Part shown: piece by piece, positions 16,196 through 26,047 of the stretch
Position numbering within the stretch: position 1 is the stretch's first letter
How the letters are laid out: each line of letters opens with the position of its first letter
Assembly: GCA_963575745.1 (NCBI GenBank)
Contig: CAUYUJ010020706.1
Span: 1-64,000, forward strand
Direction of reading: 5' to 3'
Length of the DNA stretch: 64,000 bases
Source: Prorocentrum cordatum
Taxonomy: Eukaryota > Sar > Dinophyceae > Prorocentrales > Prorocentraceae
Translations under genes and position numbers: made by a program
Notes under the pieces: model-generated
Seen by the model: only the letters and a program-made list of their open reading frames with translations
Told to the model about the DNA's origin: nothing
Database searches by the model: none

Positions 16196-16565
16196 TCTCC
16201 TCCTTTCTGCCTGCCCGTGTGTACGCGTGGCTCCGCGTCCACGGTGTCAGGGCGTGGGGGCGGGGGGTGCCCCGTCACTGCGCGCCGCTTTGCGGCCAAG
16301 CGCCCAACTGGCGGTCTGCCAAGCCGCCTAGCCACGTGTCAGCACGTCGCCTTTCTTGTCGGGGCCTCTTTCTTTACGCGGTCTGACAGGTGAGATCATC
16401 ACCGTCTGTCCGCCGTCTGTAGCGTCTGTCGCACTGCGCCGGGGGAGGGGGTCTCTTTTTTGTTGCCCGCCCTCGTATCTAAAGGCTGCACCGCCGCAAA
16501 TAGTGTTTAGCGAGTTGTCGCACCGCAGTGCGCCTCGCGGACGGACCCTGGTCCGCCTAATTGTC

Positions 16566-16567
<2 letters not shown>

Positions 16568-16630
<63 letters not shown>

Positions 16631-16640
16631 CCTCTCCCAC
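16568..16640. repeat. (CT)n microsatellite at the 3' end of LINE copy 1
   Basis: Uninterrupted CT repeat to about 16619, then CT-rich to TTCACTTTGCAG at about 16645-16656, which also looks like a polypyrimidine/AG splice acceptor. It mirrors the tract at the 5' end of both copies. Confidence 0.95.
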
Positions 16641-16720
16641 TCCTTCACTTTGCAGGGGACCGGCATGCAAGCGCTTCCTATGGCCAGCATTGCCAGCGCT
16701 GCACTTGCGCGCCACTGAGA

Positions 16721-17440
16721 TTACTGGAAGCTGCTGGCGTCGAAAGTGACGGAGGCGCTCGCGTAGACGGCGGGCCTAACGCACACGTAAGCAGGCTGCC
16801 ATTTATCGCCGCAAATTCTGTCGGGGCCGAGCGCGGGGCACACCCAGTCGAAGTCCTCGACGTCTTGCAGGCCTGCTACGGCCACGATGCCGCTTGCATC
16901 CGCCTCCATGTCGTTGAGCCTATCGCGCAAGCCCGCTGCAGCTTCGCGACGAACCCGCTCCCGAGCGCACTCCCAAGCCAGCTGCGCTGCAATCGGCGGG
17001 CCGACGACTGCGAGCGAGCGAAGGCCATTGCGTCGCGCCCGGAACGACGCCTTGCAGCCGGACATCTCGCGGACCGCCGTCTTGTCCTCAGTAGTCAAAT
17101 TGCCCGCCATCGGCTCGGGCCCGATCCGCTCGATCTGGCAGCCACGGTCTGCGGCACTACCACTGCTGTCGGCCGACGACGCCCTGCCGCTTGTCTGCGG
17201 AGCCGCTCGCCACTCGCGCAGATCGCCCGCCATGCGTCCCAACCTCGGCGTCGCGAGCGCCTCAGCCGCTGAGCGGCCACGGCCGTTCGCAGCGAGGGGC
17301 GCCCTGCCAGCTGCAGCGGTCGTCGGCCGCCGCCCCGATCGCCCCGGCATCGAGCAGCTCCCGGACGCGTGGTCGAAGGCCTTGGGCGACGGCCTGTCCG
17401 TCGCATGCAGCGAAGTCGCCGCGAGCGCGCGCAGCGCCAT
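16721..17440 (-). CDS. Uncharacterised intronless ORF behind a spliced-leader relic
   Basis: 239 aa, ATG at 17440 and TAA at 16721. I do not recognise the product: the N-terminus is Ala/Arg/Gly-rich, and the C-terminal half (QLAWECARERVRREAAAG..., then DFDWVCPALGP) looks globular without a known motif. No membrane segment is visible. What marks it as real is context: 40 nt upstream of the ATG, on the same strand, lies a 20/21 match to the DinoSL. DinoSL is added to mRNAs by trans-splicing, so finding it in the genome directly before an uninterrupted ORF is the known signature of an mRNA that was reverse-transcribed and reinserted. The stop lies about 80 nt from the (CT)n at the end of LINE copy 1, so any poly-A remnant may have been lost. 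It could alternatively be a truncated retrocopy without function. Confidence 0.5.
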   Translation of the reverse strand: MALRALAATSLHATDRPSPKAFDHASGSCSMPGRSGRRPTTAAAGRAPLAANGRGRSAAEALATPRLGRMAGDLREWRAAPQTSGRASSADSSGSAADRGCQIERIGPEPMAGNLTTEDKTAVREMSGCKASFRARRNGLRSLAVVGPPIAAQLAWECARERVRREAAAGLRDRLNDMEADASGIVAVAGLQDVEDFDWVCPALGPDRICGDKWQPAYVCVRPAVYASASVTFDASSFQ

Positions 17441-17480
17441 GAGGTTGCAGGCGCGCGCAGCACCTCGCCAGCGGAATGGA

Positions 17481-17501
17481 TTGAGCCAAAATGGTTACGG
17501 A
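17481..17501 (-). other. DinoSL relic (spliced-leader sequence embedded in the genome)
   Basis: Read on the minus strand it begins TCCGTAACCATTTTGGC and continues CTCAA. The consensus DinoSL is (A/T/G)CCGTAGCCATTTTGG followed by CTCAAG. The match is 20 of 21, with one G-to-A change, and the final G is T here. No second tandem relic is visible upstream. Confidence 0.85.
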
Positions 17502-19611
17502 TACTCAGCTCAGACAGGACGGCATCCCAAGGAAACGAATTCTTGACGCTTCGCGCACCCCACCAGCCCATCCTACACCAGGCGCTCGAACGAAGAGCGC
17601 CGATGATCGGCAGCTGTTCTCCTCCCCCTCTTCCTCCTCCTCCGCCTTCTCCTCCTCCTCTTCTCCTCCTCCTCCCTCACCTCCTGCTCCTCCTCCTCCT
17701 CCTCCTCCTCCTCTTCCTCCTCATCTTCCTCTTCCCTGGTGGCGTCTTGGAAGCATCTTCGAACGTTTTGGTGGGCTCTTGGGCCTTGCGGGCGGGCGGG
17801 CGGCGCTCCGCCCGCCTGCGCGCAGGGCCCAAGAGGGGGTCCAAGACGTCTCTCGGAGCCATCTTGGAGGAGACCGATCAACGAAGGGGGGTTCCTAACT
17901 TTCAGCCCCCCCCCCTCAGGAGCCACGATCCTCGTGAGGGGTGTCGAATTTTAGCCCTCCCAGGGGTCGATCTTGGACGCTCTGACCGACCGCGGCCCCC
18001 CCTGTCCAAGTCAGTGGGGAGGGGGTAGGGGGAGGGGTAAACCCCTCCCCGAAGGGGAAGAAGGAGTGGTGGAAGAGGAAACTCGTTAAACCACCGACGC
18101 CCTAAAGGGCTGGTGGGATTATATTCTGTCCTCCGTTGATGTAGCAGCGGAAGGAGGAGGGAGGGGGAAAAGGAGACGGGCGCTGGACAGGGCACGAAGG
18201 AAGCTGCGCTGGAGGATAATACGAAAACCAAGGGCGGAGCGCGAGGAGGAGAAGTGATACAAAAACGAGTGCAATATATCATAAAGTGGATAGGGCCGAC
18301 CAAACCCGAGGAGGCTTTGTCTCGTGTGCTCGGAGGTTATATGTTTGCCCCCCCCCCCCCTCTGCTAATTAAAGCTGTGCGTGGCCCGCTTTGCTTTGAT
18401 CGGAAGAGGCTCAACCTCGACCCGCGGATCCAACAGTTCGGAGGTTATACGAGCCCCCTGCAACCTTCTGAGACACATCGAGGTCCTCTGAGATCATACG
18501 TGCCCTTGCTCTCCTGCAAGCGCCTGCGAGCCTGTGAAGGCCCCTGAGTATCTCTGAGAGGCTAACTCTGCAATCTTCTGGGATATATCCTGCAATTGGG
18601 AACCTCGGAGAATTCCTGAATGCCTCCTGGAACTTGAGAGCCTCTGGTACCTCCGAGGGCCTCTGGGAACCCCCGAGAGTCCCTGCACCCTTCTGACAGC
18701 TTTACATCCGAAAAGCTTCGAAGCGGCATCCCTGGGACACCTTGTGAGGAGCCTTGCGAGGGCCCCACGAACCCTGCGGGGGGCCTTCTGAGGGCCCCAC
18801 GAACGAGGAGCCTTGTGAGGGCCTCGTGAGGAGCCTTGTGAGGGCCCCACGAACGCTCGCCCTCCTCTCCCGCCCCCCAAGAAAGAGTCGGGCCTGCGCC
18901 GCTGCCGCAGCGCCCGGGCCCGCGAGGCGGAGCGGGCCACGCTGGGCGGCGCGGGCCGCGCCACGCGGAGCCAGAACGCGGCAGCGGTGCCCCGCGATCC
19001 CCGACGGGTCCAAAGCCCCCCCAAAACCGCCCTCTCGAAGCAAGAAAACAATGGAACGTTATGGTCATAGATGCGGACCTCGGGTTTTCCCTCCTTCTCC
19101 TCCTCCTCCTCCCTCCTCCTCCACCTACTCCCTTTCCTCCTCGTCGCCGTCCTCTTCCCAAAGGGCCATCTTGAACATCATCAGGGGGGGGGGGGGGAGG
19201 AAGAGAGGGCGAGGAAGATGCCTCCCCCGCGCGCCCGCCTGGCGGCGGCGCGGTGCGTTCGCCGCGCGGCGGGGCTCCCTGGCCACCATCGTTTAGTTTT
19301 TGTTTGAACTGTCGGTGTCGAAGCCGCCCCCCTCCCCTCATCATAGATGGTCCCCCGTCAATCAGATTCACTCATGCTCAGACTCACTCACAAGCATCGC
19401 TGGTTTGTAGCTGTTTCGTAACTGTTTCGTAACTGTTTATAACTGTTTCGTAACTGTTTCGTAACTGTTTATGACTGTTTCGTAAAAGTTTCGTAACTGG
19501 TTCGTAACTGTCTAAGTACCACGGCCAAATATATGTGGGTTGCTGCCAGGCCGCATCTAGGTTAGCGATGCTTCTATCTCACTTGTGTTCCAGCTGCACT
19601 ATGTCGATATG
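17502..19611. other. No recognisable gene: CT-rich and degenerate repeats
   Basis: 17610-17740 is a (CTC)n-rich tract. 17741-18540 shows no gene or ordered repeat. 18540-18860 is a degenerate tract of short CTC-GAG-GGCC units, partly tandem (GCCTTGTGAGGGCCCCACGAA repeated around 18770-18860). 19075-19150 is again (CTC)n. 19188-19198 is a G run. Confidence 0.6.
19395..19515. repeat. Short-period tandem repeat (AACTGTTTCGT)n
   Basis: About ten imperfect copies of an 11-bp unit AACTGTTTCGT or AACTGTTTAT, AT-richer than its surroundings, just downstream of the 3' end of the tyrosine-recombinase-like ORF. Confidence 0.85.
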
Positions 19612-21549
19612 TCAGCTTGTATGTGGCGACGGAACATAAGTTTCAGGACTTATATGTTGAGTTGTCCATGTTATATGCTGACATGCGTGGGTTATAAGTT
19701 GTAACTGCTCAAAGCCAGGCGCGCGCGAATATATGGTACCTAGGGATAGGGACTCGCCCTGACTTGCCAATTCAGTCGCTCTCCCTGCCCGGAACGACTT
19801 CAGGGAGAATGCTGCCGCTCCTGGTACCAAAGCCAGGGTGAGAAATCGCCGCAAAGTGCTGACAAAGACGCTGCCGCTGAAATTAAAGAATTTCTGACCG
19901 CAAGCTCTGCTTTGTAAGAACGCTCCTATCCTGTGCACAGGGCACAAGCGTTCGCCTATATGAGTACACGAACACTTTCTGGCGAGATGGGAGCCGGCTG
20001 GACGGTGCTTCCTTCGCCAGAAAAGCAGGTGCAATGCTCCGTCTGCAATCCAGACTGAAGAATGCCTCCCTACCGGCAACGCACCTTCCTCCCGCGCAGC
20101 TCCAGCTTCCAGCGGGATTCCCTCTGACTGAACTCTCAAGAGAAACGCCCAGCTGATTATCACTAGCTCCTGGAAGCCATCTTGCACGTTCGCTGCGTCA
20201 GCAAGCTGCACTACTTTGTTCAGGATTGGCGATGCGAGCAGTTGCGAGACTCTGGCTGGCCCACCTGCGAACCGCATAGCTCTCTTATTTACTCCTGCCA
20301 GGGTCTGCTTCACCTCCTCGCCATACCATGAAACGTCCAGGCCCAAATGGACGCAGGTCCACCTCACGTACCCGACGTAGTCGCTGGCTGTTTTCCCCGA
20401 CTGGAAAATTGCCAGAAACTCGCACGCCAGGGCCTCTGAGCGCGGTGGTAGAGTAGCACGCGCTGGAAGCCCCTGAATATGGACTGCGAAGGCGTGCCAG
20501 GCACGGAGGGCACTTGAGACACTTGCTAGCGATGCTCTAGCCAACTCCATTTTAAGGGGCCTCGCTCTCTCTTGGAGCACACTCTCAGGATTACCTCCCT
20601 GTTCCCTCGCAGCCTTCAACTTATTGATGACTTCCATGGGTCTCGCTCCCTGGTCCAGGTCCGTGATGCCCATGCCCTTCAGCTCTGCTAGAACGTGGCT
20701 TTCAAGTTCCTGCACTACCTGCGGTGATATAGAGTCAACGAAACTCTCAGCAGATGACGTCGCTGGCCGGGCCTGCGCTCCTGCGTGGCTCAGCTGCGCC
20801 GTCGGCTGCACCAGTGACGCACGTGCCAGCAAGCGTTCCAACGCAGCCTGAAGCACCGGCGAGTCCGTGACTCCTTTGAGCTCGGCGGCCGTCAAACCAC
20901 CCAGATGACTGATGTGGTTGAAACCGCACAATGTGAGTATGAGCCCTAGACGCTGGCGTACATGACGCGGCAGCGGCGGCGAGTCCATCTCTTCTAGCAC
21001 ATCTGACCATGCGTTCACCGCGCAGAGGAAAGATTCGTTCTTGAACCCTTTCAACTCGCCCCGCAAATCCGCACGCATTATGTCCAGCGTGTCCGTCCCT
21101 CTGACGTCCAAGAGCCATTTCTGCTTCAACACCCTAGCACATATTACTGCGCGGGGGCGCGGCGACCGTCCCCAAAGGGACGCATCCGCAACAAGGTGGC
21201 CAATTCCCGTTACTGCCAGAATCTGCCTCGTCACCTTCAATTGGTCCAAAGACTTCAGCGATGGGAACATCCGAAGATGGTCGCCTCGCACGAGCGCCGC
21301 AAGGACTTGGTCTCTCAGGGCAAACGCCCTAGCACATTCATGCGGACAGTCAACCCGCGACGTGATGTCTTTGGACCTTTTGGGGAGTAAGACACCTGCT
21401 GCACGAAGTTGTGTGGTAGACCACCTCGCTTCTCCAGCCGGCACGGCACTGCGTTCGTGGCTGCTCTTGGACATCTCTGGCTGCTCAGCGCACCACCTCG
21501 AATGAACAAGACAACAGATGACTGCTGCCCTTGCCAATATGGAATACAT
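19612..21549 (-). CDS. Tyrosine-recombinase-like protein (DIRS/Crypton-type), intact 645-aa ORF
   Basis: An uninterrupted 645-codon frame with ATG at 21549; a second ATG at 21474 (MSKSSHER) is an alternative start. The C-terminal third is clearly related to the recombinase of the DIRS-like element at 26.7 kb. Both share FLLRVxSE (first catalytic Arg), an RRKxRPxGSxLxRK block, a C.C......CPVH cysteine motif and a box-II segment. Here box II reads SLKSFRAG, so the usual HxxR is KxxR, a variant known in this superfamily. The final Trp/His and the nucleophilic Tyr cannot be assigned; the last 40 residues diverge from the family. The N-terminal 300 residues are unrecognised and largely helical in composition. 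The enzyme class joins DNA by cut-and-religate recombination; activity here is unproven. An 18/21 DinoSL match lies about 50 nt upstream on the same strand. Confidence 0.75.
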   Translation of the reverse strand: MYSILARAAVICCLVHSRWCAEQPEMSKSSHERSAVPAGEARWSTTQLRAAGVLLPKRSKDITSRVDCPHECARAFALRDQVLAALVRGDHLRMFPSLKSLDQLKVTRQILAVTGIGHLVADASLWGRSPRPRAVICARVLKQKWLLDVRGTDTLDIMRADLRGELKGFKNESFLCAVNAWSDVLEEMDSPPLPRHVRQRLGLILTLCGFNHISHLGGLTAAELKGVTDSPVLQAALERLLARASLVQPTAQLSHAGAQARPATSSAESFVDSISPQVVQELESHVLAELKGMGITDLDQGARPMEVINKLKAAREQGGNPESVLQERARPLKMELARASLASVSSALRAWHAFAVHIQGLPARATLPPRSEALACEFLAIFQSGKTASDYVGYVRWTCVHLGLDVSWYGEEVKQTLAGVNKRAMRFAGGPARVSQLLASPILNKVVQLADAANVQDGFQELVIISWAFLLRVQSEGIPLEAGAAREEGALPVGRHSSVWIADGALHLLFWRRKHRPAGSHLARKCSCTHIGERLCPVHRIGAFLQSRACGQKFFNFSGSVFVSTLRRFLTLALVPGAAAFSLKSFRAGRATELASQGESLSLGTIYSRAPGFEQLQLITHACQHITWTTQHISPETYVPSPHTS

Positions 21550-21600
21550 GCACGAGGGGGCGGGCGGGCGGCAAGTTTCCGTGCAACACCCTGTGAGCCA

Positions 21601-21622
21601 CCTGAGCCCAGATGGCTACGGA
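21601..21622 (-). other. Diverged DinoSL relic upstream of the recombinase ORF
   Basis: Minus strand begins TCCGTAGCCATCTGGG and continues CTCAGG. It matches the DinoSL at 18 of 21 compared positions (T to C, T to G, A to G), is on the coding strand, and ends about 50 nt before the ATG at 21549. Confidence 0.55.
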
Positions 21623-21736
21623 CCCTGCCGTGCAGACCACAAGATGCCTGCTCTCTCCGGGTGTGGGGACACCTGCCAACAGGGATCGGGTCCAGACCTC
21701 CTGGCGCAACCAAGATGCCGAGAGCACCTGGTCGGT

Positions 21737-21860
21737 GGGACGGGGTCAAAGAGCTCCAGGGCCCACGACAAACGACCACGCACCAGCGCACCCTGCCGAC
21801 CGGGACGGGGTCAAAGAGCTCCAGCGCCCCCCCCAAAAAACGACCACGCACCAGCTGGAA
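21737..21860. repeat. Two-unit tandem duplication
   Basis: GGGACGGGGTCAAAGAGCTC and the following ACGACCACGCACCAG occur twice, about 67 bp apart. Confidence 0.8.
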
Positions 21861-22231
21861 GGTGCAGAGTTCCCTCCACGAGCGGCGCCGTCAAGACACC
21901 CCACAGCACCGACGAGGCAGAAAAAGAGCCTCCTGGGGACGGGGTCGATAGCTCCGGGGCGCGCAAAACGACAGAGGGACCACCGTCCTCGCGCCCGCTC
22001 TGCTCTGGAGGCCTGTGCGCTGACTGCTCGCTACGTCCCCCTGCTGCTTTTGGGTCAGGCGTAGAAGACGACCGAGGGGGAAAAGGAGGAAAAGGGGGAG
22101 GGAAACCGGCTCAAGGCGCAAAGGGGGACAAGTCAAACCCCCTTCGCCGGAGCTCAGGCTCCCTGCTCCAGCCCCCCAGTCGCCGTTACGACAGAGTGTT
22201 CGTTGTCAAGCTCATTTGGGCAAGCACCCAA

Positions 22232-22720
22232 CGAGTTGGGTTTCCGGACAATGGTGGGAACAGTGGGGACAGTGGACAGTGGTGGGGACGGTGGTGGTGG
22301 GGACAGTGGTGTGGGGACAGTGGGAATGGGGTGGAAACAGCGGGACAGTGGAGGGTACAGTGGAGGTGGGGCTGGGGACAGTGGTGAAGGCGGTGGCGAG
22401 GACGGCGGTGGGACAATGGAACAGAGGTACAGTGGGGACAGTGGTGGGGACAGTGGTGGGAACAGTGGGACAGCTCAGTGGGATAGCCGAGGAGTCAGTG
22501 GGACAGTGGGGACAGTAGGGATAGTCGGGCAGTGGTTGGGGCCGTGGAGAAAGTGGGGAGAGTGGAAACGTGGTGGGAACAGTGGTGGGGACAGTGGGGA
22601 CAGTGCGACAGTGGTGGGGGCACTGGTGGGGACAGTAGGGACAGTGGTGGAACTAGTGGGGACAGTGGTGGTGAGGACAGTGGCGCTGGGAACAACAGCG
22701 GGGGATGTGATGCGGACGGT
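22232..22720. repeat. GGGACAGTGGTG minisatellite
   Basis: About 490 bp of imperfect 6/12-bp units (GGGGACAGTGGT and variants). The open frames across it (WGQWGQ-type) are repeat translation. Confidence 0.95.
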
Positions 22721-22769
22721 GGTAGGGACCGGGAGTCGTTTGCTGGCGGTGAGTGCGAACCGGTAGTGA

Positions 22770-22965
22770 CCCCCCCTCTGGTTTTCGAGGGGGGGGGGGT
22801 TCGAACCGGTAGTGACCCCTCCCCCCCGGTTTTCGAGGGGGGGGGGGGAGGGTTAGGGGAGGGGGGGGGATTGCCGGGGGAGGGGAGGGGGGAAGGGTTC
22901 CAGTAGGGGGGGGGATTTTCGGAGGGGGGGGGGAGGGGACCCCCGGGTTCCGGAGGAAGAGGGGG
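22770..22965. repeat. Strand-asymmetric G-run tract
   Basis: Many runs of 5-12 G separated by 1-6 bases, including a local duplication of GGTAGTGACCCC...GGTTTTCGAGGGG (22762-22840). It is a strong G-quadruplex candidate on the plus strand. Confidence 0.85.
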
Positions 22966-24190
22966 GCAATTTTCCACAGTAAAGCGGCGGTGGATCACGC
23001 TCTCTCAGTTATCCAGATCGCAGCTGTGACACAGTACCGGCCGAGGGGGCACCTTCCTCATGAGCATGATTCAGACACCAAACGATTCATTGATTGACCC
23101 ACGCGTTGCTAATTGAACTGACGTAAGTCGGATGTGGAGAAGAAGGGGGGAAAAGCGAGGACGGGGAGAAAACGCGCGCCCCGAGCCTGGACATGAGAGC
23201 GATTTGAATGACACCCGCGGGAGAGTTGGAGGCGTCGTATTGCATGAATGGAAAAAGCGCCACAATGTGAGCGGCCAGATCGTAGTACACCACGAAGCCC
23301 GACACTCTGGCTGCATCGAGTGGCTGTGTGAATTCGGGGTGGTTCATGGCAGTTCGCAAAAATACACCATCCTGAGAAAATGATATGATGTGGTACTGTA
23401 CCTTGCCCGGCGGGAGCGACAATGAGCTCGATGCGATGACGAATGAAACCTTTTCGCACGCCTGGTCACCACACCACAACGAGTCGTTCGCAGACGAGCT
23501 CGGCAGCGAGAGACGACGACAGCAGTAGCGACGATGCCGACGATACCAAATACTGCGGGGGCGGAGCCTTCTCGAGTTTGGCCTTGTCGTCCTGGTCGCC
23601 AGTCGCCTGCGAGTGAGCTGGAGGCGAATGACGACGACGAGGAGAAGGGGGGGTCGGAGAATGAAGACCACCGGCCCTCGAAGCGCCGGAGGTCTAGCAA
23701 TTTACGTCTCCCGGCGCACGTCTCCCCCATACCCCTTCTCCCTCGATCTGGAACCCTCCCCCCGCGACGCGTTGAGCCGTCCAATATGGCCATGGCCCCA
23801 CATTGCCCAGGATGGCATCCAACATCGCACAATTTAGCACAACATGGCTGAATGTAGCCTCCAACATGCCTTCGCGAGGCGCCATGACCGTCCCAAAACA
23901 GCCCATGTGGCCACGGAGTCCCCAAAGGTTCCTTCCCCGAGAGCTCTCAAATCCTGCCAAAACCTGAGCGCAACCAGCGATCTTTGTATTCTTGCCTTTT
24001 CGCCTTCGATGAGTTCTTGAAGCCACCGCACGGCTACAAAATCGCCAGAGGAAACCCAAGAGGGGCCCAAGAGGGCTCCAAGACGGCTCCAAGAGAGCGC
24101 AAAAGCTACACAACAACTGTTTAAGAAAGTTTCAAGAGGTAGTGGTTCGGATTCCGACGCGGATATACAAATTAAGGACACCCTTGAATT
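22966..24190. other. Mostly featureless; one coding-like minus-strand segment
   Basis: No recognisable gene. A minus-strand stretch at about 23160-23460 reads as ordinary-looking protein (VQYHIISFSQDGVF, VYYDLAAHIVALFPF) inside an open frame from 23671 to 23087 and could be an exon or a decayed fragment. I cannot assign it to a family. Confidence 0.3.
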
Positions 24191-24194
24191 TGAT

Positions 24195-24300
24195 ACGTGG
24201 CATCCAAGATGGCCCCAGTAGGGCCCCCAAGGGCCGCCAAAAGGGTTTCAAGCGAGCCTTGACAGGGCCCCACAAACCCCCACAATGGCACCAAAGGGGG
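24195..24300. repeat. CCCAAGAnGGC degenerate repeat, block 1
   Basis: Short blocks such as CCAAGATGGCCCC, GGGCCCCCAAGGGCC and CCACAAACCCCC with 9-12 bp spacing. The same family recurs at 24880, 25490, 38225, 38840, 39110 and 51950. Confidence 0.6.
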
Positions 24301-24552
24301 CAAATTAAGCTGCCCGTGGGGCTCCCTTATCGAAAAGCCCACGAATGCGTGTATGATTCACCTGGGCCTGATCAGGTTGATCCCGATATTCGGTTTGACA
24401 GATGCCCCCCCCGTTGACCCACGTCTGCCCCTAAGCTTCCCTGGTCGCCGTGCGTCGTGTATGAACATCGTTCATGGATCGACGGGTCGAGATACACCAA
24501 GCATCTAGAGCTGGCACAAGGAGAACGAAACAGAGAAGTATATCTGATGTTT

Positions 24553-24681
24553 ATACATACATACATACATACATAAATACATACATACATACATACATAC
24601 ATACATACATACATACATACATACATACATACATACATTTGTATGTATGTGTCAATATATATATATATATATATATATATG
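24553..24681. repeat. (CATA)n and (AT)n microsatellites
   Basis: (ACAT)n to about 24640, then (AT)n at 24654-24680. Confidence 0.97.
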
Positions 24682-24879
24682 GATCCGCAACCCTGCCGCT
24701 GTGCACGGAATGTGCGTGTCCTTGGGTCCTGCCACTATCCCTTTTAAACCCGGGTCCTCACTACTGAGGAATTATTCAGGGGTCCTGAGCCACTCGGGCA
24801 CGATTTTCTGGGACTTCCCGCGGTTCCCCTGGGGTACCCTGCATTTTGTCGCGTGACTTGTTTTGTCCCGACAGGCCCC

Positions 24880-25035
24880 GAAAGGCTCCGAAAAAAAAAC
24901 CCATGAGGCCCCCGTGAGGCCCAAAGGAAGCCCCAAGAAACCCCCAAACGGCCCCCAAGAGACGCCCAAACTGCCTCCTAGAGGCCATCGAGAAACCCCG
25001 CACGAGATTCCAACGAACACCCAATGGGCTTCATC
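24880..25035. repeat. CCCAAGAnGGC degenerate repeat, block 2
   Basis: GCCCCAAGAAACCCCC, GGCCCCCAAGAGACGCCC and similar units on the plus strand. Confidence 0.65.
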
Positions 25036-25084
25036 ACCAGAGCCCAAGCACGGTGGCGGGATGGGCTGAAGGCCATTATAGATA

Positions 25085-25232
25085 CACCTACATAATTATA
25101 CATATACATGCACATACACATATACATTTATACACACTCGTATATATATATATACATATATATATATATACACACACACGTACTCCCACAATTAGACATA
25201 CAACATGACGAGACGCCCCCGGATGGCCCGCA

Positions 25233-25288
<56 letters not shown>

Positions 25289-25320
25289 CACACACAAACA
25301 AACAAACACACACCGGAAAA
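25085..25320. repeat. (AT)n/(AC)n microsatellites
   Basis: AT/ACAT-rich to about 25185, then (CA)n at 25238-25312. Confidence 0.97.
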
Positions 25321-25489
25321 TCCTAGGAACCCTGTCGGACGGCCTCCCCTTTCCCCTGGCCCGGAGCGCCTTGCGGACAGTCTCCCCCGTCCCAGGCCTC
25401 CCAGGCTAGCCAGCCGCACTCCTCTTGACGCTGCGGACGGCCCCAATAGCCTCGCAGCGACCCTCAACTTGGACAAAAGGGCCGGACGA

Positions 25490-25872
25490 CGGCCTCCAAA
25501 TGGTCCCAGGACGGCCAAAACACGACCCAGCAGCCTCCCAATAGGGCTCCAGAAGACGCCCAAGAGGGGCGCGCGATGCAAAAATCTATGATTTATTGTT
25601 GTGGGTGTCTGATGAACGTTAGCGTCTTCGCTTTTCCTGGCATCCTATACGCCACGAAGGCCCCACGAGTTTCCGAGATCGCCCCAAGACGGCCCAGGAA
25701 ACTTCCGAGACGGCCCCGAGACGGCACCAACGCGGCCCAAAACGGCCCACTGAGCTTCAGAGACGGCCCCGAGACGGCCCAACAGAGCACCAACACGGCC
25801 CAAGACGGCCCCCAAGACAGCCCCCGAGGACCCGAACGCGGTCCAGGAGGGCCCCAGGACGGCGCACGAGGT
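25490..25872. repeat. CCCAAGAnGGC degenerate repeat, block 3 (left flank of the DIRS-like element)
   Basis: Repeated GCCCCAAGACGGCCC, CGGCCCCGAGACGGC and AACACGGCCCAAGACGG units. The element was inserted inside this array, whose continuation appears after 34146 (CCAAACCGCCCCTGAGG and onwards). Confidence 0.75.
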
Positions 25873-26027
25873 CCACAAATCGAGCCGCGCGCGCAGGGCC
25901 TCGACCCCGCCTGCTGCCGCCGTCGGTGGGAGCGGCGCGGCGCGAGGCTGCCCCCCGCGGGCGGCTGCCACGGGCCCAGGCCCGACGCACCGCCGCTTGG
26001 GCGGCCTCGCGCCACGCCTGCGCGCAG
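25873..26027 (-). repeat. Split direct repeat B2 (right terminal)
   Basis: 155 bp, gap-free match to B1 at 26412-26566 with a single C/G difference. Confidence 0.95.
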
Positions 26028-26047
26028 CAGACAGGGCGGAAGGTGGA

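Larger units (their letters stand above)
337..16567 (+). mobile_element. LINE-like non-LTR retrotransposon, copy 1 (complete)
   Basis: About 16.2 kb, unusually long for a LINE. It holds a 5' UTR of about 150 nt, three ORFs (490-3047, 3219-11384, 11417-16195) and a 3' UTR of about 370 nt. Autonomy functions are visible: APE-type endonuclease at the end of ORF2, reverse transcriptase and RNase H in ORF3. No LTRs and no poly-A tail are seen; the element is bounded by (CT)n on both sides. A second copy starts at 52740 in the same orientation and is highly similar at nucleotide level, so the shared 5' boundary (AGTCTCGGCTCGAGAG) is well defined. The 3' boundary is inferred from the start of the (CT)n tract and has no second copy to confirm it. 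The RNase H domain and the order of domains recall the I/R1 groups of LINEs, but clade placement needs a tree. Confidence 0.9.

Noticed and set aside
22203-22766. Gly/Val/Thr-rich 187-codon ORF
   Set aside because: Translation of the GGGACAGTGG minisatellite with no native-looking sequence.
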